This document shows positions 51,351 through 59,764 of a DNA stretch of 64,000 bases, in pieces. Under the pieces are notes generated by a model. The model saw only the letters and a program-made list of their open reading frames with translations. It was not told the DNA's origin and searched no databases. A program made the position numbers and the translations under genes. This stretch comes from an uncultured Cohaesibacter sp. (GTDB lineage: Bacteria > Pseudomonadota > Alphaproteobacteria > Rhizobiales > Cohaesibacteraceae): assembly GCF_963667045.1 (NCBI RefSeq), contig NZ_OY762934.1, forward strand, positions 2,411,501-2,475,500. Direction: 5' to 3'. Each line of letters begins with the position of its first letter. Within the stretch, counting starts at the first letter, position 1.

Positions 51351-52185
51351 TCAGGCAGTCACACGCGGCATTCCGCAAAAGGCCATTTCTCCCGGCATCA
51401 ATGACGAGCGCACGCGTGTTCTCGTGGCGGCGTTCAATGCCATGGCATCGGACTTTGATTTCTCCGGCTTGCTTATGCGCACCGGAGAGGAAATCTCGGA
51501 CGAAGCCCTTTGCTGTGCCGTTCATGATTTCTCTCTGACCGAGTTCATCGGCCCGGATGGCTTGCCTGCCAAGCTGGTGCGCAAGCTCATTGATGATGCC
51601 TGGCCTCTGCATGAACAGCAGGGCACGGACGCCGGTGTGAAACTGGGGCAAGAGCTCTTGGGCATTGGTGTCGAGATTGAACACTGGTGGCAGAAGGAGC
51701 CGGAGGGCTATCACGACACGCATACCATCACGCTCAATCTGGGGGACAGTGACGCCCCGGTGATTGAACCTCTGGGGCTGGAGGTGCAGCAGACTGCCCT
51801 GAAGACAATTGAGGCAACAAAGCGCTGGAGCCAGCAAACAGATCTCATCTGGCAGACCCGTGCCCGCATGGACCTCTATGTTCATGCCGTTGTCCAGGAT
51901 CTCAATCAGACAAAGATCCTGCCTCCGATCACGACTGATCTTGAAAGCGCCATGACACTGGGGCTTGCCGCTTCACTGTCTGTCGGCAACGTCATTCACA
52001 TCCGGCCAAAGGCCGTCACCCATGTGCAGCAAACCATGCGGCTCAATGTTGGCGGAACAATCGCGTCGGGAACCGTTAGCCAGCTTCGGCCATGGAGCCC
52101 AGGACGCCTTCGCTCACCCGCTCTCTATTTCGCGGCCATGATGATCAGGCCTTTCCGTTCCACCGTTATCATCTATCCGAGGTGA
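51343..52185 (+). CDS. Tail protein I-like baseplate component
   Basis: 280 residues from the ATG at 51343. KLVRKLIDDAWPLHEQQGTD and GVEIEHWWQKEPEGYHDTHT match P2 gpI. The C-terminal part from about residue 200 is longer than in P2. The fibre gene starts two bases after its stop. Confidence 0.82.
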   Translation: MADQAVTRGIPQKAISPGINDERTRVLVAAFNAMASDFDFSGLLMRTGEEISDEALCCAVHDFSLTEFIGPDGLPAKLVRKLIDDAWPLHEQQGTDAGVKLGQELLGIGVEIEHWWQKEPEGYHDTHTITLNLGDSDAPVIEPLGLEVQQTALKTIEATKRWSQQTDLIWQTRARMDLYVHAVVQDLNQTKILPPITTDLESAMTLGLAASLSVGNVIHIRPKAVTHVQQTMRLNVGGTIASGTVSQLRPWSPGRLRSPALYFAAMMIRPFRSTVIIYPR

Positions 52186-52187
52186 CC

Positions 52188-53531
52188 ATGTCAGATCCCA
52201 CATACTATACCCGATTGACCGATATTGGTTCAGCCGCACTGAACAACGCAATTACGGGAGGCGATTCCGTCGCCCTTACCGAGCTTGCCCTTGGTGATGC
52301 CAATGGTGCATCCTATGACCCAGACGGATCCGAGACCACTCTTGCCAATGAGCAGTATCGTCTGGCCATTTCTTCGATTACGCCGGATGCTCAAAATCCC
52401 GCTTGGCTGATTGTCGAGGCGGTCATCCCTCCCGATGTTGGCGGGTGGTGGATCCGGGAAGCCGGTATTTTCGATGCAAACGGCGCTATGTTTGCCATCG
52501 CAAAATATCCCGAAACATACAAGGCTGTTCTGTCCGATGGGACGGCCTCTACTCTGACAATCCAGATTGTCTTGCAGGTCACCAATACCGACAGCATTGA
52601 GCTGGTGGTCAATCCCCTTGATGGTTATGCCACACAAGGGTGGGTGGTCAGCGCCTTCCCTTGGGCAACCGAAGCAGAAGCCGTCAATGCGCTTATCGAG
52701 AACAAGCTCGTTGATCCAAAGCGGCTGGCGTATGTCCTGTCTCAGTTGGACATGGCCAGCAGTGAAGACCTGAACTCGCTTTCTCAAACGCTCGATCAGG
52801 ATCTATCCGGCAAGGCGGATGTCGATCACAATCATGATGATCGCTACTACACCAAATCCATCTCTGACGGGCGCTTCCTTGGAAAGACGGCCACTGCCGC
52901 CAATGCAACAAAGCTGGGCGGGCAGCTGGCGAGCTACTTTGCATCGGCAACCGGCTTGTCATCCGGCTATTATGACAAGGCCACATCCGATGGCCGTTTC
53001 CTCGGGAAGACGGCAAAAGCCGCTGATAGCGACAAGCTCGACGGTCAGCACGCGAGCTACTTTGCATCGGCAACCGGCTTGTCATCTGGCTATTATGACA
53101 AGGCCACATCCGATGGGCGCTTCCTCGGGAAGACGGCTAAAGCCGCTGACAGCGACAAGCTGGATGGAAAGCATGCGAGTGATTTCTCCCTTATGTCCGA
53201 ATATACGTCCGCACAGCAAACCATAACATCTGGCGGGCTTTTGACGCTGGCGCACGGACTTGGAGCAACACCTAAACTGGTATCAGGGTATCTGGTGTGC
53301 AAAGTCGCTGAGGAAGGCTACTCGGTGGGCGATATTGTGCCAATGAACCCGAACACCTTCTCTGGTGGCGGTACATTTTCAAACGGTTATGTGGTGGTTG
53401 TCGATAGCTCAAAGCTATACGTGCGGTTTTGTGCTGGCGCAGCTGTGTTCCATCCTCTTAATTATTCGTCCGGTTCCGCAAGAACCATAACCAACGCAAA
53501 CTGGCGTCTCGTGCTACAGGCATGGAGGTAA
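52188..53531 (+). CDS. Tail fibre protein
   Basis: 447 residues from the ATG at 52188. The N-terminal baseplate-attachment domain (YYTRLTDIGSAALNNAITGG, ALTELALGDANGASYDPDGS, GWWIREAGIF) is the DUF3751/gpH type. A HNHDDRYYTK motif (about 221) starts a trimeric shaft with two and a half 41-residue repeats, and a C-terminal head with TNANWRLVLQAWR. It binds the host surface. No invertase or alternate fibre ends are present. Confidence 0.9.
   Translation: MSDPTYYTRLTDIGSAALNNAITGGDSVALTELALGDANGASYDPDGSETTLANEQYRLAISSITPDAQNPAWLIVEAVIPPDVGGWWIREAGIFDANGAMFAIAKYPETYKAVLSDGTASTLTIQIVLQVTNTDSIELVVNPLDGYATQGWVVSAFPWATEAEAVNALIENKLVDPKRLAYVLSQLDMASSEDLNSLSQTLDQDLSGKADVDHNHDDRYYTKSISDGRFLGKTATAANATKLGGQLASYFASATGLSSGYYDKATSDGRFLGKTAKAADSDKLDGQHASYFASATGLSSGYYDKATSDGRFLGKTAKAADSDKLDGKHASDFSLMSEYTSAQQTITSGGLLTLAHGLGATPKLVSGYLVCKVAEEGYSVGDIVPMNPNTFSGGGTFSNGYVVVVDSSKLYVRFCAGAAVFHPLNYSSGSARTITNANWRLVLQAWR
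52863..53186 (+). repeat. 123-bp tandem repeats in the tail fibre gene
   Basis: Two full units (52863-52985, 52986-53108) and a partial third (53109-53186) encode SDGRFLGKTAKAADSDKLDG and ASYFASATGLSSGYYDKAT. Units 2 and 3 are nearly identical, so the array can expand or contract by recombination. Confidence 0.88.
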
Positions 53532-53535
53532 GGAA

Positions 53536-53982
53536 ATGACTGAACAGATCACGAAACACTACGTCACTCTCGAGGGTGTTTATTTGGGAGGCTTTGCGGG
53601 AACAGAGCCTCCGGATGGTGCTGTTGAAGTTGCCTTGGCCCCAGCATCAGCCCTTCAAATCTGGGACTTTGAACTGGGTGAGTGGGGGGAAGCTTCCACA
53701 TCCTCGCCAACAGAAGCTGACTATGAGGCATCAATCCAGTCGATGCTCGATACAGCGGCCACTGAGCGCCGATATTCGAGCGGGGCGACAATGGCCACTT
53801 ACGTCAACTCAACGAATGCGACCTGGGCGGCGGAAGCTGCCGCTTTTGTCAAATGGCGTGATGCTGTCTGGCTCTATGCCTATACCCAGCTTGACGCCGT
53901 CACGGCTGGGGAGATCGTGCCTCCTGCACTTGATGCATTCTTGGCGTCCCTGCCAACGGCTGACTGGCCAGAAGCAAGCTAG
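53536..53982 (+). CDS. Tail fibre assembly-like protein
   Basis: 148 residues, ribosome site GGTAAGGA. The N-terminus describes a short beta region (YVTLEGVYLGGFAGTEPPDG) and the C-terminus is helical (AAFVKWRDAVWLYAYTQLDA), as in fibre-associated chaperones (DUF4376-like). It directly follows the fibre gene. Confidence 0.7.
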   Translation: MTEQITKHYVTLEGVYLGGFAGTEPPDGAVEVALAPASALQIWDFELGEWGEASTSSPTEADYEASIQSMLDTAATERRYSSGATMATYVNSTNATWAAEAAAFVKWRDAVWLYAYTQLDAVTAGEIVPPALDAFLASLPTADWPEAS

Positions 53983-54257
53983 CCCCTCCACACAGTCAGA
54001 CTCATTGCGGAAGCCTTCCGGCGTTTCGATTTCTGTTTCAGACTAGATACTGGAGCGAGCGCCTCTGTTCTATTCGAGGCGCTAAGAATTCTCTCTCGCT
54101 GAGGAGCGGGAGATCTGGACCAAGGTCCAGATACCGGGACAAGATTGGCGTCCAGACCCGGTCGATGACAGCAAGCACAATCATCACTCCCGCCGCTTCT
54201 ATCGATAGAAAGCCAGTATGGGTGATTCCTTGCAAAAAGAACATAGTGAGAACAAAA

Positions 54258-55043
54258 ATGTTTGAAGCTGTCGCTCCCGTCAAACCAGTTGCCGCCTATA
54301 TTGGTGGGAAAATCAAACTCGCCAAACATATCGCTAGCCGCATCAGCGCCATCCCCCACGCCAATTATGTAGAGCCCTTTGTTGGCATGGGCGGTATCTT
54401 CTTCCGGCGGGCATCGCGCCCAAAATGCGAAGTCATCAATGACATCTCCAGAGATGTCATCACCCTGTTCCGCATTCTCCAGCGCCACTATCCGCAGTTT
54501 CTGGAAGTTCTGAAGTTCCAGCTCACCAGCCGGTCCGAGTTTGAACGCCTCAAGGCCACAGATCCGAACACCCTGACGGATCTGGAACGGGCCGCCCGCT
54601 TTCTCTACCTCCAACGCACGTCCTTTGCGGGCAAGGTTCATGGCAGCACCTATGGCGTTTCCCTTCGACCTGCACGGTTCGATCTCACCAAGCTGGTGCC
54701 CATGCTGGAAGACGTCCATGAGCGCCTCTCTGGCGTCACCATTGAGTGCTTGCCCTATGCTGACTGCATCAAGCGCTATGATCGGCCCGACACGCTGTTC
54801 TATCTCGATCCGCCGTATTGGCAGTGCGAGGACTATTACGGCAAGGGCATTTTCGGCCCGGAAGACTTCCAGCAGTTGGCCGATCAGCTCCGCAGCCTCA
54901 AGGGCCGCTTCCTCTTCTCCATTAATGATGTTCCCGAGATCCGGGAAATCTTCTCAGGCTTCGATATCGAAGAGGTGAGCCTTAGCTACTCGGCAAACAG
55001 CAAAGGCTCCACGCAGGCGCGTGAGCTGGTGATCGGGAACTAA
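54258..55043 (+). CDS. DNA adenine methylase, Dam/D12 class
   Basis: 261 residues from the ATG at 54258; an upstream frame to 54165 is not domain-like. SAM-binding VEPFVGMGGIFFR (about 38-50, the FxGxG motif I) and catalytic DPPYW (184-188) with the order of alpha-type amino-methyltransferases. N-terminal AAYIGGKIKLAKHI is the usual entry strand. It methylates adenine-N6, probably protecting phage DNA from restriction, a role played by Mom in Mu. Confidence 0.9.
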   Translation: MFEAVAPVKPVAAYIGGKIKLAKHIASRISAIPHANYVEPFVGMGGIFFRRASRPKCEVINDISRDVITLFRILQRHYPQFLEVLKFQLTSRSEFERLKATDPNTLTDLERAARFLYLQRTSFAGKVHGSTYGVSLRPARFDLTKLVPMLEDVHERLSGVTIECLPYADCIKRYDRPDTLFYLDPPYWQCEDYYGKGIFGPEDFQQLADQLRSLKGRFLFSINDVPEIREIFSGFDIEEVSLSYSANSKGSTQARELVIGN

Positions 55044-55154
55044 ACAAACAATTTCTTTGAAACTTTGCTCGGACAAATTGCGAATGTGTATCTTGAGCCG
55101 AATATAGCCGCTATGCCATTGTAAAATTGTTCCCTCTGACAAGGAGTCGACTAG

Positions 55155-56192
55155 GTGACAATAATTACCCCAGCCCTAATTGGCATGATTTCAGCCCTTA
55201 TCACGATCTTTGTCCGTGAGTTCGTTTTACCTCGTATCAATGAAGCAAGAACAAAACGAAAATCTGAAGAGGAGATATACAACGATTATATCCGCCCAAT
55301 CGTTCTCTCTCTAGAGGGGCTGATGTGGAGATTGGATGAAATAGTGAATATGCCAGGACGAGGGGCTTACCTGAGCCAACCGGCTGGTTCATCTAGTTAC
55401 GCCGAATATAAGAATATCAGTACAGTCTATAGGCTTGCTGTCGTGATCGCCTGGTTTAGAGCTTTTGAACGCGAGTTGCTAACTCTGCGTTCGGTAGATT
55501 TTCTGGAGAGTGACCGCCTCAGAATTGCAATGAGTAAATTCAGAAGTGTATTAGCTGATGGAAAATCCATAGAAATTCAGCGTCTGGAGAAGGCTATGAA
55601 TTTGCTCGGCGTTGAACCGCCGGAGCAAGTCAAAAAGGAAGAATTAGCTCTTTGCATCGAAAACATCTTGGACAAAACACTTGGCCAAGAAAAATCGAAA
55701 GGTGTGCGGGCTCTTAGTTCGCATGAGGCTGAGAAATGCGTTTCTGAGATACTATCTGAGATTGCTGCGTATACCGAACAAGATGCCTCTCACTTCGACC
55801 TATCTGATTTGGAAGTACGCCAATTTTCTGAAATTCTGTCCATCCACCAAACATGGATATATCGAGATTGGCAAGCCGCAATTGGGGATGCAATGCTCGT
55901 TGAAGTCAAATCTTCTTCTCGCAAATTTGAGGTAATGGGATTCGGAGAATTTGAAGATTTGTGGATTGACGAAAAGCCAAGGTGGATGACACGGCTAGCT
56001 GAATTATTTGTGAATTTTAAACCAATCGGAGATGCGTCGCAGGACGCAAGAAGGACGCAAATATCCAATCTACTATTTACAACTTCGCAGCTACTCGTCT
56101 CGCTATCTGAATATGACGGATCAATAAAAAAAGCAATGGAGACAACACTCCATAAGGCTCGATCTCTTTCGGAAAATGTAACTCTAAAATAG
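55155..56192 (+). CDS. Cargo protein with N-terminal membrane anchor, unknown
   Basis: 345 residues from a GTG with AAGGAG upstream; A+T-rich. One hydrophobic helix at residues 4-26 (ALIGMISALITIFVREFVLP) followed by a charged stretch, then a long helical cytoplasmic domain without a recognised family. It is the last prophage gene, 216 bases from the right end, where Mu carries accessory genes. Possible superinfection exclusion or defence effector, but no motif proves it. Confidence 0.6.
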   Translation: MTIITPALIGMISALITIFVREFVLPRINEARTKRKSEEEIYNDYIRPIVLSLEGLMWRLDEIVNMPGRGAYLSQPAGSSSYAEYKNISTVYRLAVVIAWFRAFERELLTLRSVDFLESDRLRIAMSKFRSVLADGKSIEIQRLEKAMNLLGVEPPEQVKKEELALCIENILDKTLGQEKSKGVRALSSHEAEKCVSEILSEIAAYTEQDASHFDLSDLEVRQFSEILSIHQTWIYRDWQAAIGDAMLVEVKSSSRKFEVMGFGEFEDLWIDEKPRWMTRLAELFVNFKPIGDASQDARRTQISNLLFTTSQLLVSLSEYDGSIKKAMETTLHKARSLSENVTLK

Positions 56193-56355
56193 CAATTCCA
56201 AAGTCTTTTAAGCAAACGTCATTCTTACTGTCCCTTGCTTTCAGAATAGCAAATATGGTCGCTTTTGGGGCGTAAAAGAACGGTCAAATCAAACCATTAA
56301 ACTGTCTAGGAAAAACAGTGGCTAAAGCGCAAGATAACTGGGCCGATTGGATAGG

Positions 56356-56408
56356 CGACTTGTGCAAAGAAAAGTGTCGACTTGTGCAGAGTGAAAAGGC
56401 GCGCCACA
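56356..56408. other. Prophage right end with two transposase-binding-like sites
   Basis: CGACTTGTGCA at 56356-56366 and again at 56378-56388, exactly 22 bp apart, each followed by AAAG/GTGAAAAG. This spacing equals the contiguous R1-R2 pair of Mu. The end is CCACA at 56404-56408. Confidence 0.8.
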
Positions 56409-56413
56409 TTTTG
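56409..56413. repeat. 5-bp target-site duplication, right copy
   Basis: TTTTG directly outside the right end, identical to 15533-15537. Confidence 0.88.
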
Positions 56414-56513
56414 TTGCCTGCCACACACCGCAAGACCACAACGCGCAAGACAGACCGGTCTCGCTGTTAGCAACCGATGCAAAGGTCAAATTTGTGGAAG
56501 AAAAAAAGAGAGA

Positions 56514-56590
56514 TGGCGCGCCCGAAAGGATTCGAACCTCTGACCCCCAGATTCGTAGTCTGGTGCTCTATCCAGCTGAGCTACGGGCGC
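56514..56590 (-). tRNA. tRNA-Arg(ACG)
   Basis: 77 nt including encoded CCA. Acceptor stem GCGCCCG/CGGGCGC, D-loop TAGCTCAGCTGGATAGAGC, anticodon stem CCAGA/TCTGG with loop CTACGAA (anticodon ACG), and GGTTCGAATCC T-arm. It lies about 100 bases beyond the prophage and was not the integration site. Confidence 0.95.
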
Positions 56591-56793
56591 TTCCCTCGTT
56601 GCCGGCTCGTTTGTGCTCGGCAAGTGAGGCTGTTGTCTAATCCCTATTGACCGACTTGGCAAGGGCGTTTGCGTTTTTATTTCACTTTTTTAACAGCGTA
56701 GCTTTTGCCTGTGAAAAGAGACGCCGTTTGTTGCCCGGTGCATCACGGCAAACGGCGCAAGGAAAGCCAATGGCGCCATACGCAGTATCAGGA

Positions 56794-57672
56794 TCAGCTT
56801 CGCCTTTGCCAGCTATCCGTTTGCCACATATGCGTAAATGCCTCCCGATAGGTCGGATAGCGCAGAACGCCGCCGATCAGTTCGTGCAGGCGGATGTTGC
56901 TGCAGCGCTTGTTCTCGCCGTAGAAGCTGCGGGCCATCGGGGTCATCTCCGCTTCCTTGAATGATTGCTCCTGCGGGCGTGGCAGGCCCATCAGGTCGGC
57001 GCAGAAATAGATGACCTCCTGCGGCGCGGCCGGTTCGTCATCCACGACATTGAGAATGCCCCTGTGGCGCCGTCTGGCGGCTATGGAAACGGCAAGAGCG
57101 ATGTCATCAACATGAATGCGGTTGAACATCTGGCCGGGCTTGTTGATGGCGCGGCAGGTGCCTGCATCAAGCTTGATCATCTGGTTCCGTCCCGGACCAT
57201 AGATGCCTGCCAGTCGGTAGATACCGAGAGGGACATCGATCTCGGCAGCCAGCGCCTGCCATGCGGCTTCGGCCGCGACCCGCTGGACCGAGCGGCTCGA
57301 CACCGGGCGACAGTCCGTCTCCTCATCGACCCAGACCCCATTGTGGTCGCCATAGACCCCGACGGTGGACAGATAGCCGATCCAGCGCAGTGACGGCATG
57401 GCCGTGAGTTCGGCCCACAAGCTGTTGAGCACCGGATCCCCATCCGCATCCGGCGCGATGGACACCAGAACATGGGTCGCTTCGGCCAATGTCGCTTTCA
57501 ACTGGTCTGAGGGCGCCTTACCGTCGAACAGGATCGCCTCGACGTCGTCGACGCGCATGGCGTCAGCCTTGCTTTCAGATCGGGTGGTTGCGGCAATCCA
57601 GTCGCATTCGGAGGACAACTCCCGTGCAATCGCCCGAGCGCTATAGCCATATCCGAAGATAAACAGTTTCAT
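56794..57672 (-). CDS. SDR-type NAD-dependent epimerase/dehydratase family protein
   Basis: 292 residues from the ATG at 57672, which overlaps the queG stop by four bases. LFIFGYGYSARAIARELS is a modified Rossmann glycine loop (GYGYSA), followed by YLSTVGVYGDHNGVWVDE and IYRLAGIYGPGRNQM. This is the SDR a5/YeeZ-like group, whose substrates are unknown. The Tyr of the usual YxxxK is not obvious (SRSVQRVAAE instead), so catalysis may differ. Co-transcribed with queG. Confidence 0.8.
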   Translation of the reverse strand: MKLFIFGYGYSARAIARELSSECDWIAATTRSESKADAMRVDDVEAILFDGKAPSDQLKATLAEATHVLVSIAPDADGDPVLNSLWAELTAMPSLRWIGYLSTVGVYGDHNGVWVDEETDCRPVSSRSVQRVAAEAAWQALAAEIDVPLGIYRLAGIYGPGRNQMIKLDAGTCRAINKPGQMFNRIHVDDIALAVSIAARRRHRGILNVVDDEPAAPQEVIYFCADLMGLPRPQEQSFKEAEMTPMARSFYGENKRCSNIRLHELIGGVLRYPTYREAFTHMWQTDSWQRRS

Positions 57673-58838
57673 TGTGCCATTCCTTTCAGCGCCAATTGCC
57701 ACTCTTCCTTTACATCAGGATCCTGTTCTGGACCACCTAGGTCTTTTGCCAGTTGGGCAAAGTCCTGTTGATGCATCAACTGTCCGAGCGCCCAGACGGC
57801 AGCCCCCCGCACCACCGGGTCTGCATCGCCAAGATGGGGCTTAACCCTGCCAACCAGATCCGCCCTGCCCGCATTGCCCGCCGCAATCAGCACGTTGCGC
57901 AAAAAGCGGTTGCGCCCGATGCGCTTGATCGGCGAGCCGGAGAAATGCTGCCGGAAGGCCGCATCGTCCAGCACCAGAAAATCGGCAATAGCGGGTGCCT
58001 TGAGATCGTCGCGGGCCTTCAGCTTTGCCTCGCTCGCCACTTCGGCAAACTTGTTCCACGGGCAGGCCGCAAGGCAGTCGTCGCAGCCATAGACACGATT
58101 GCCGATGGCGCGACGGAGCGCATGGGGCACAGGTCCCTTGTTCTCGATGGTGAGATAGGAAATGCAGCGTCGGGCATCGATCTGGTAAGGTCTGGGGAAG
58201 GCTCCCGTCGGGCAGGCCTGTTGACAGGCCACACAGGAGCCACAGTGATCACTTTCCGGCCCATCGGGGTCCAGATCCAGATTGGTAAAGATCGCGCCCA
58301 GAAACAGCCATGAGCCAAGCTCGCGGCTGACCAGATTGGTGTGCTTGCCCTGCCAGCCAAGCCCGGCGAGCTGGGCCAGCGGCTTTTCCATCACCGGCGC
58401 AGTATCAACGAAGACCTTGATCGCGCCATCCGGCTGGCCCTCGCGCAGGCGCGAGAGCAATTTAGCCGACAGCTGCTTGAGCCGCCCCTTGATCAGATCG
58501 TGATAATCGCGATGGCGAGCATAGACCGAGATGTTGGCCCGGTCCGGGCTTGCCAGCAACAGGCGCGGGTCCTCGTCGGGGCCATAGTTGAAGCCGAGCA
58601 TGATGATCGACTTCACCTCATCCCAGAGGTTGGCCGGGTGGGCGCGCCGTTGCAGCGTCTCTTCCATCCAGTCCATGGAGCCGTGATAGCCCTCACCGAC
58701 AAAGCGCCTGAGGGTTGCCTCCCGGTTCCGGGCATCTTCCGCACGACAGATCCGCATCCGGGCAAAGCCCAATGCTTCGGCCTCCCTTGCAAGGAAGGTC
58801 CTCAAAGTCGCCTGTCTATCCGGATTTGGCACGCTCAT
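57669..58838 (-). CDS. queG: Epoxyqueuosine reductase
   Basis: 389 residues. The two 4Fe-4S clusters are CGSCVACQQACPTGAF and YGCDDCLAACPWNKFA; the N-terminal cobalamin-binding region (DNA DYHDLIKGRLKQLSAKL, FVDTAPVMEKPLAQLAGLGW) and a C-terminal HEAT-like segment (HLGDADPVVRGAAVWALGQL) complete the QueG layout. It converts epoxyqueuosine to queuosine in tRNA. It overlaps the downstream SDR gene. Confidence 0.95.
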   Translation of the reverse strand: MSVPNPDRQATLRTFLAREAEALGFARMRICRAEDARNREATLRRFVGEGYHGSMDWMEETLQRRAHPANLWDEVKSIIMLGFNYGPDEDPRLLLASPDRANISVYARHRDYHDLIKGRLKQLSAKLLSRLREGQPDGAIKVFVDTAPVMEKPLAQLAGLGWQGKHTNLVSRELGSWLFLGAIFTNLDLDPDGPESDHCGSCVACQQACPTGAFPRPYQIDARRCISYLTIENKGPVPHALRRAIGNRVYGCDDCLAACPWNKFAEVASEAKLKARDDLKAPAIADFLVLDDAAFRQHFSGSPIKRIGRNRFLRNVLIAAGNAGRADLVGRVKPHLGDADPVVRGAAVWALGQLMHQQDFAQLAKDLGGPEQDPDVKEEWQLALKGMAQ

Positions 58839-58862
58839 GCCCCATCATTGTCGGAGAAATGC

Positions 58863-59555
58863 CTAGAAGTCCAGATCCATGTAATGGCTCGACGGGGGAA
58901 TGCCCTTGAGGCTGTCATTGAGAAGCGGACGGAAGGCCGGACGCGACTTGATGCGCTGATACCACTCCTTGACCATGGGTTCCTTTTCCCAGGGCACTTC
59001 CCCCAGATAATCGATGGAAGACAGCATCGCCCCTGCGGCAAGGTCGGCATAGGAGAAAGTCTCGCCAGCCAGCCATTTGCGCCGTTCGGTCAGATAGGCA
59101 ATATAGTTGAGGTGAATCCGCAGGTTGGCCCGCGCTGCCCTGAGCAGGGTCGAATCAGGCGAACCGCCTCCTTCGCTGGGGCGGCGCATGCGCTTGTAGA
59201 CCTTCTCCTCGATGAAGAATCCGGCGGTATCATCCACGGCCTTGACCAGGAACCAGTGCACCAGACGACGCACTTCGGCGCGCAGGTTGGGATGATCGGG
59301 CATCAAACGGCGAGCCCCGAGCGCATAACCGCGGGTCTCGTCCAGATATTCCGCAATCGTCATCGCACCACAGACCGGCGGCCCGTCATTTTCCCTCAGC
59401 ACAGGCACTGTGCCCGCCGGATTGACCAGCAGGAAATCTTCCGTCCGTTCCCAGGGCAGAATTTCCTTCAATTCAGCCGTTGCCTTACATTCGGCCAAAA
59501 TCAGGCGTGTAAAGCGAGAAGGAACCGACATCATGGTGTGATAGAGCAGCAGCAT
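58863..59555 (-). CDS. Glutathione S-transferase family protein
   Basis: 230 residues from the ATG at 59555 with GAAAGGAAA upstream; an in-frame ATG at 59582 lacks a ribosome site. Thioredoxin-fold N-terminus with YHTMMSVPSRFTRLILAE, NPAGTVPVLRENDGPPVCG (cis-Pro), and a helical C-terminus with AGETFSYADLAAGAMLSSID. Cytosolic conjugation or reductase role; substrate unknown. It is upstream of queG on the same strand, separated by 24 bases, so the three genes may form an operon. Confidence 0.88.
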   Translation of the reverse strand: MLLLYHTMMSVPSRFTRLILAECKATAELKEILPWERTEDFLLVNPAGTVPVLRENDGPPVCGAMTIAEYLDETRGYALGARRLMPDHPNLRAEVRRLVHWFLVKAVDDTAGFFIEEKVYKRMRRPSEGGGSPDSTLLRAARANLRIHLNYIAYLTERRKWLAGETFSYADLAAGAMLSSIDYLGEVPWEKEPMVKEWYQRIKSRPAFRPLLNDSLKGIPPSSHYMDLDF

Positions 59556-59764
59556 TGCCCGTGAGTTTCCTTTCGTCCTCATGCTTTGTCGAGCAGAAAA
59601 CTGGCAAAAGTGTGGATGCCAGTTGATTCAAGTGTGAAATGATTATCAGCTAATTAATGGACGTGATTTATAAGCGCCCACTACAAGGCCAGCCCCCGTT
59701 CGGGGAGTAGAACGCGAACATAGTGGCAGAAATATTTTTCTGCCAGAAAAAGATTGGGATAAAA

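Larger units (their letters stand above)
15538..56408 (+). mobile_element. Mu-like transposable prophage, 40,871 bp, contractile-tailed
   Basis: The ends read TGTGG inward on both sides (left TGTGG at 15538, right CCACA ending at 56408), and the first 26 bases of both ends align well, sharing TCA-N3-TGCACA. A perfect 5-bp duplication (TTTTG) borders them. Inside are repressor, Ner, DDE transposase A, ATPase B, Mor-like regulator, lysis, Mu-type head genes and a contractile tail in the usual order, so all modules expected of a functional Mu-like myophage are present. There are four cargo insertions and one Dam methylase. I see no frameshifted essential gene except the apparently programmed portal/MuF junction. 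Confidence 0.93.

Noticed and set aside
56514-56590. tRNA-Arg as the prophage attachment site
   Set aside because: The prophage ends 106 bases away, carries a 5-bp Mu-type duplication and has no intact integrase; no tRNA fragment is repeated at the left end.
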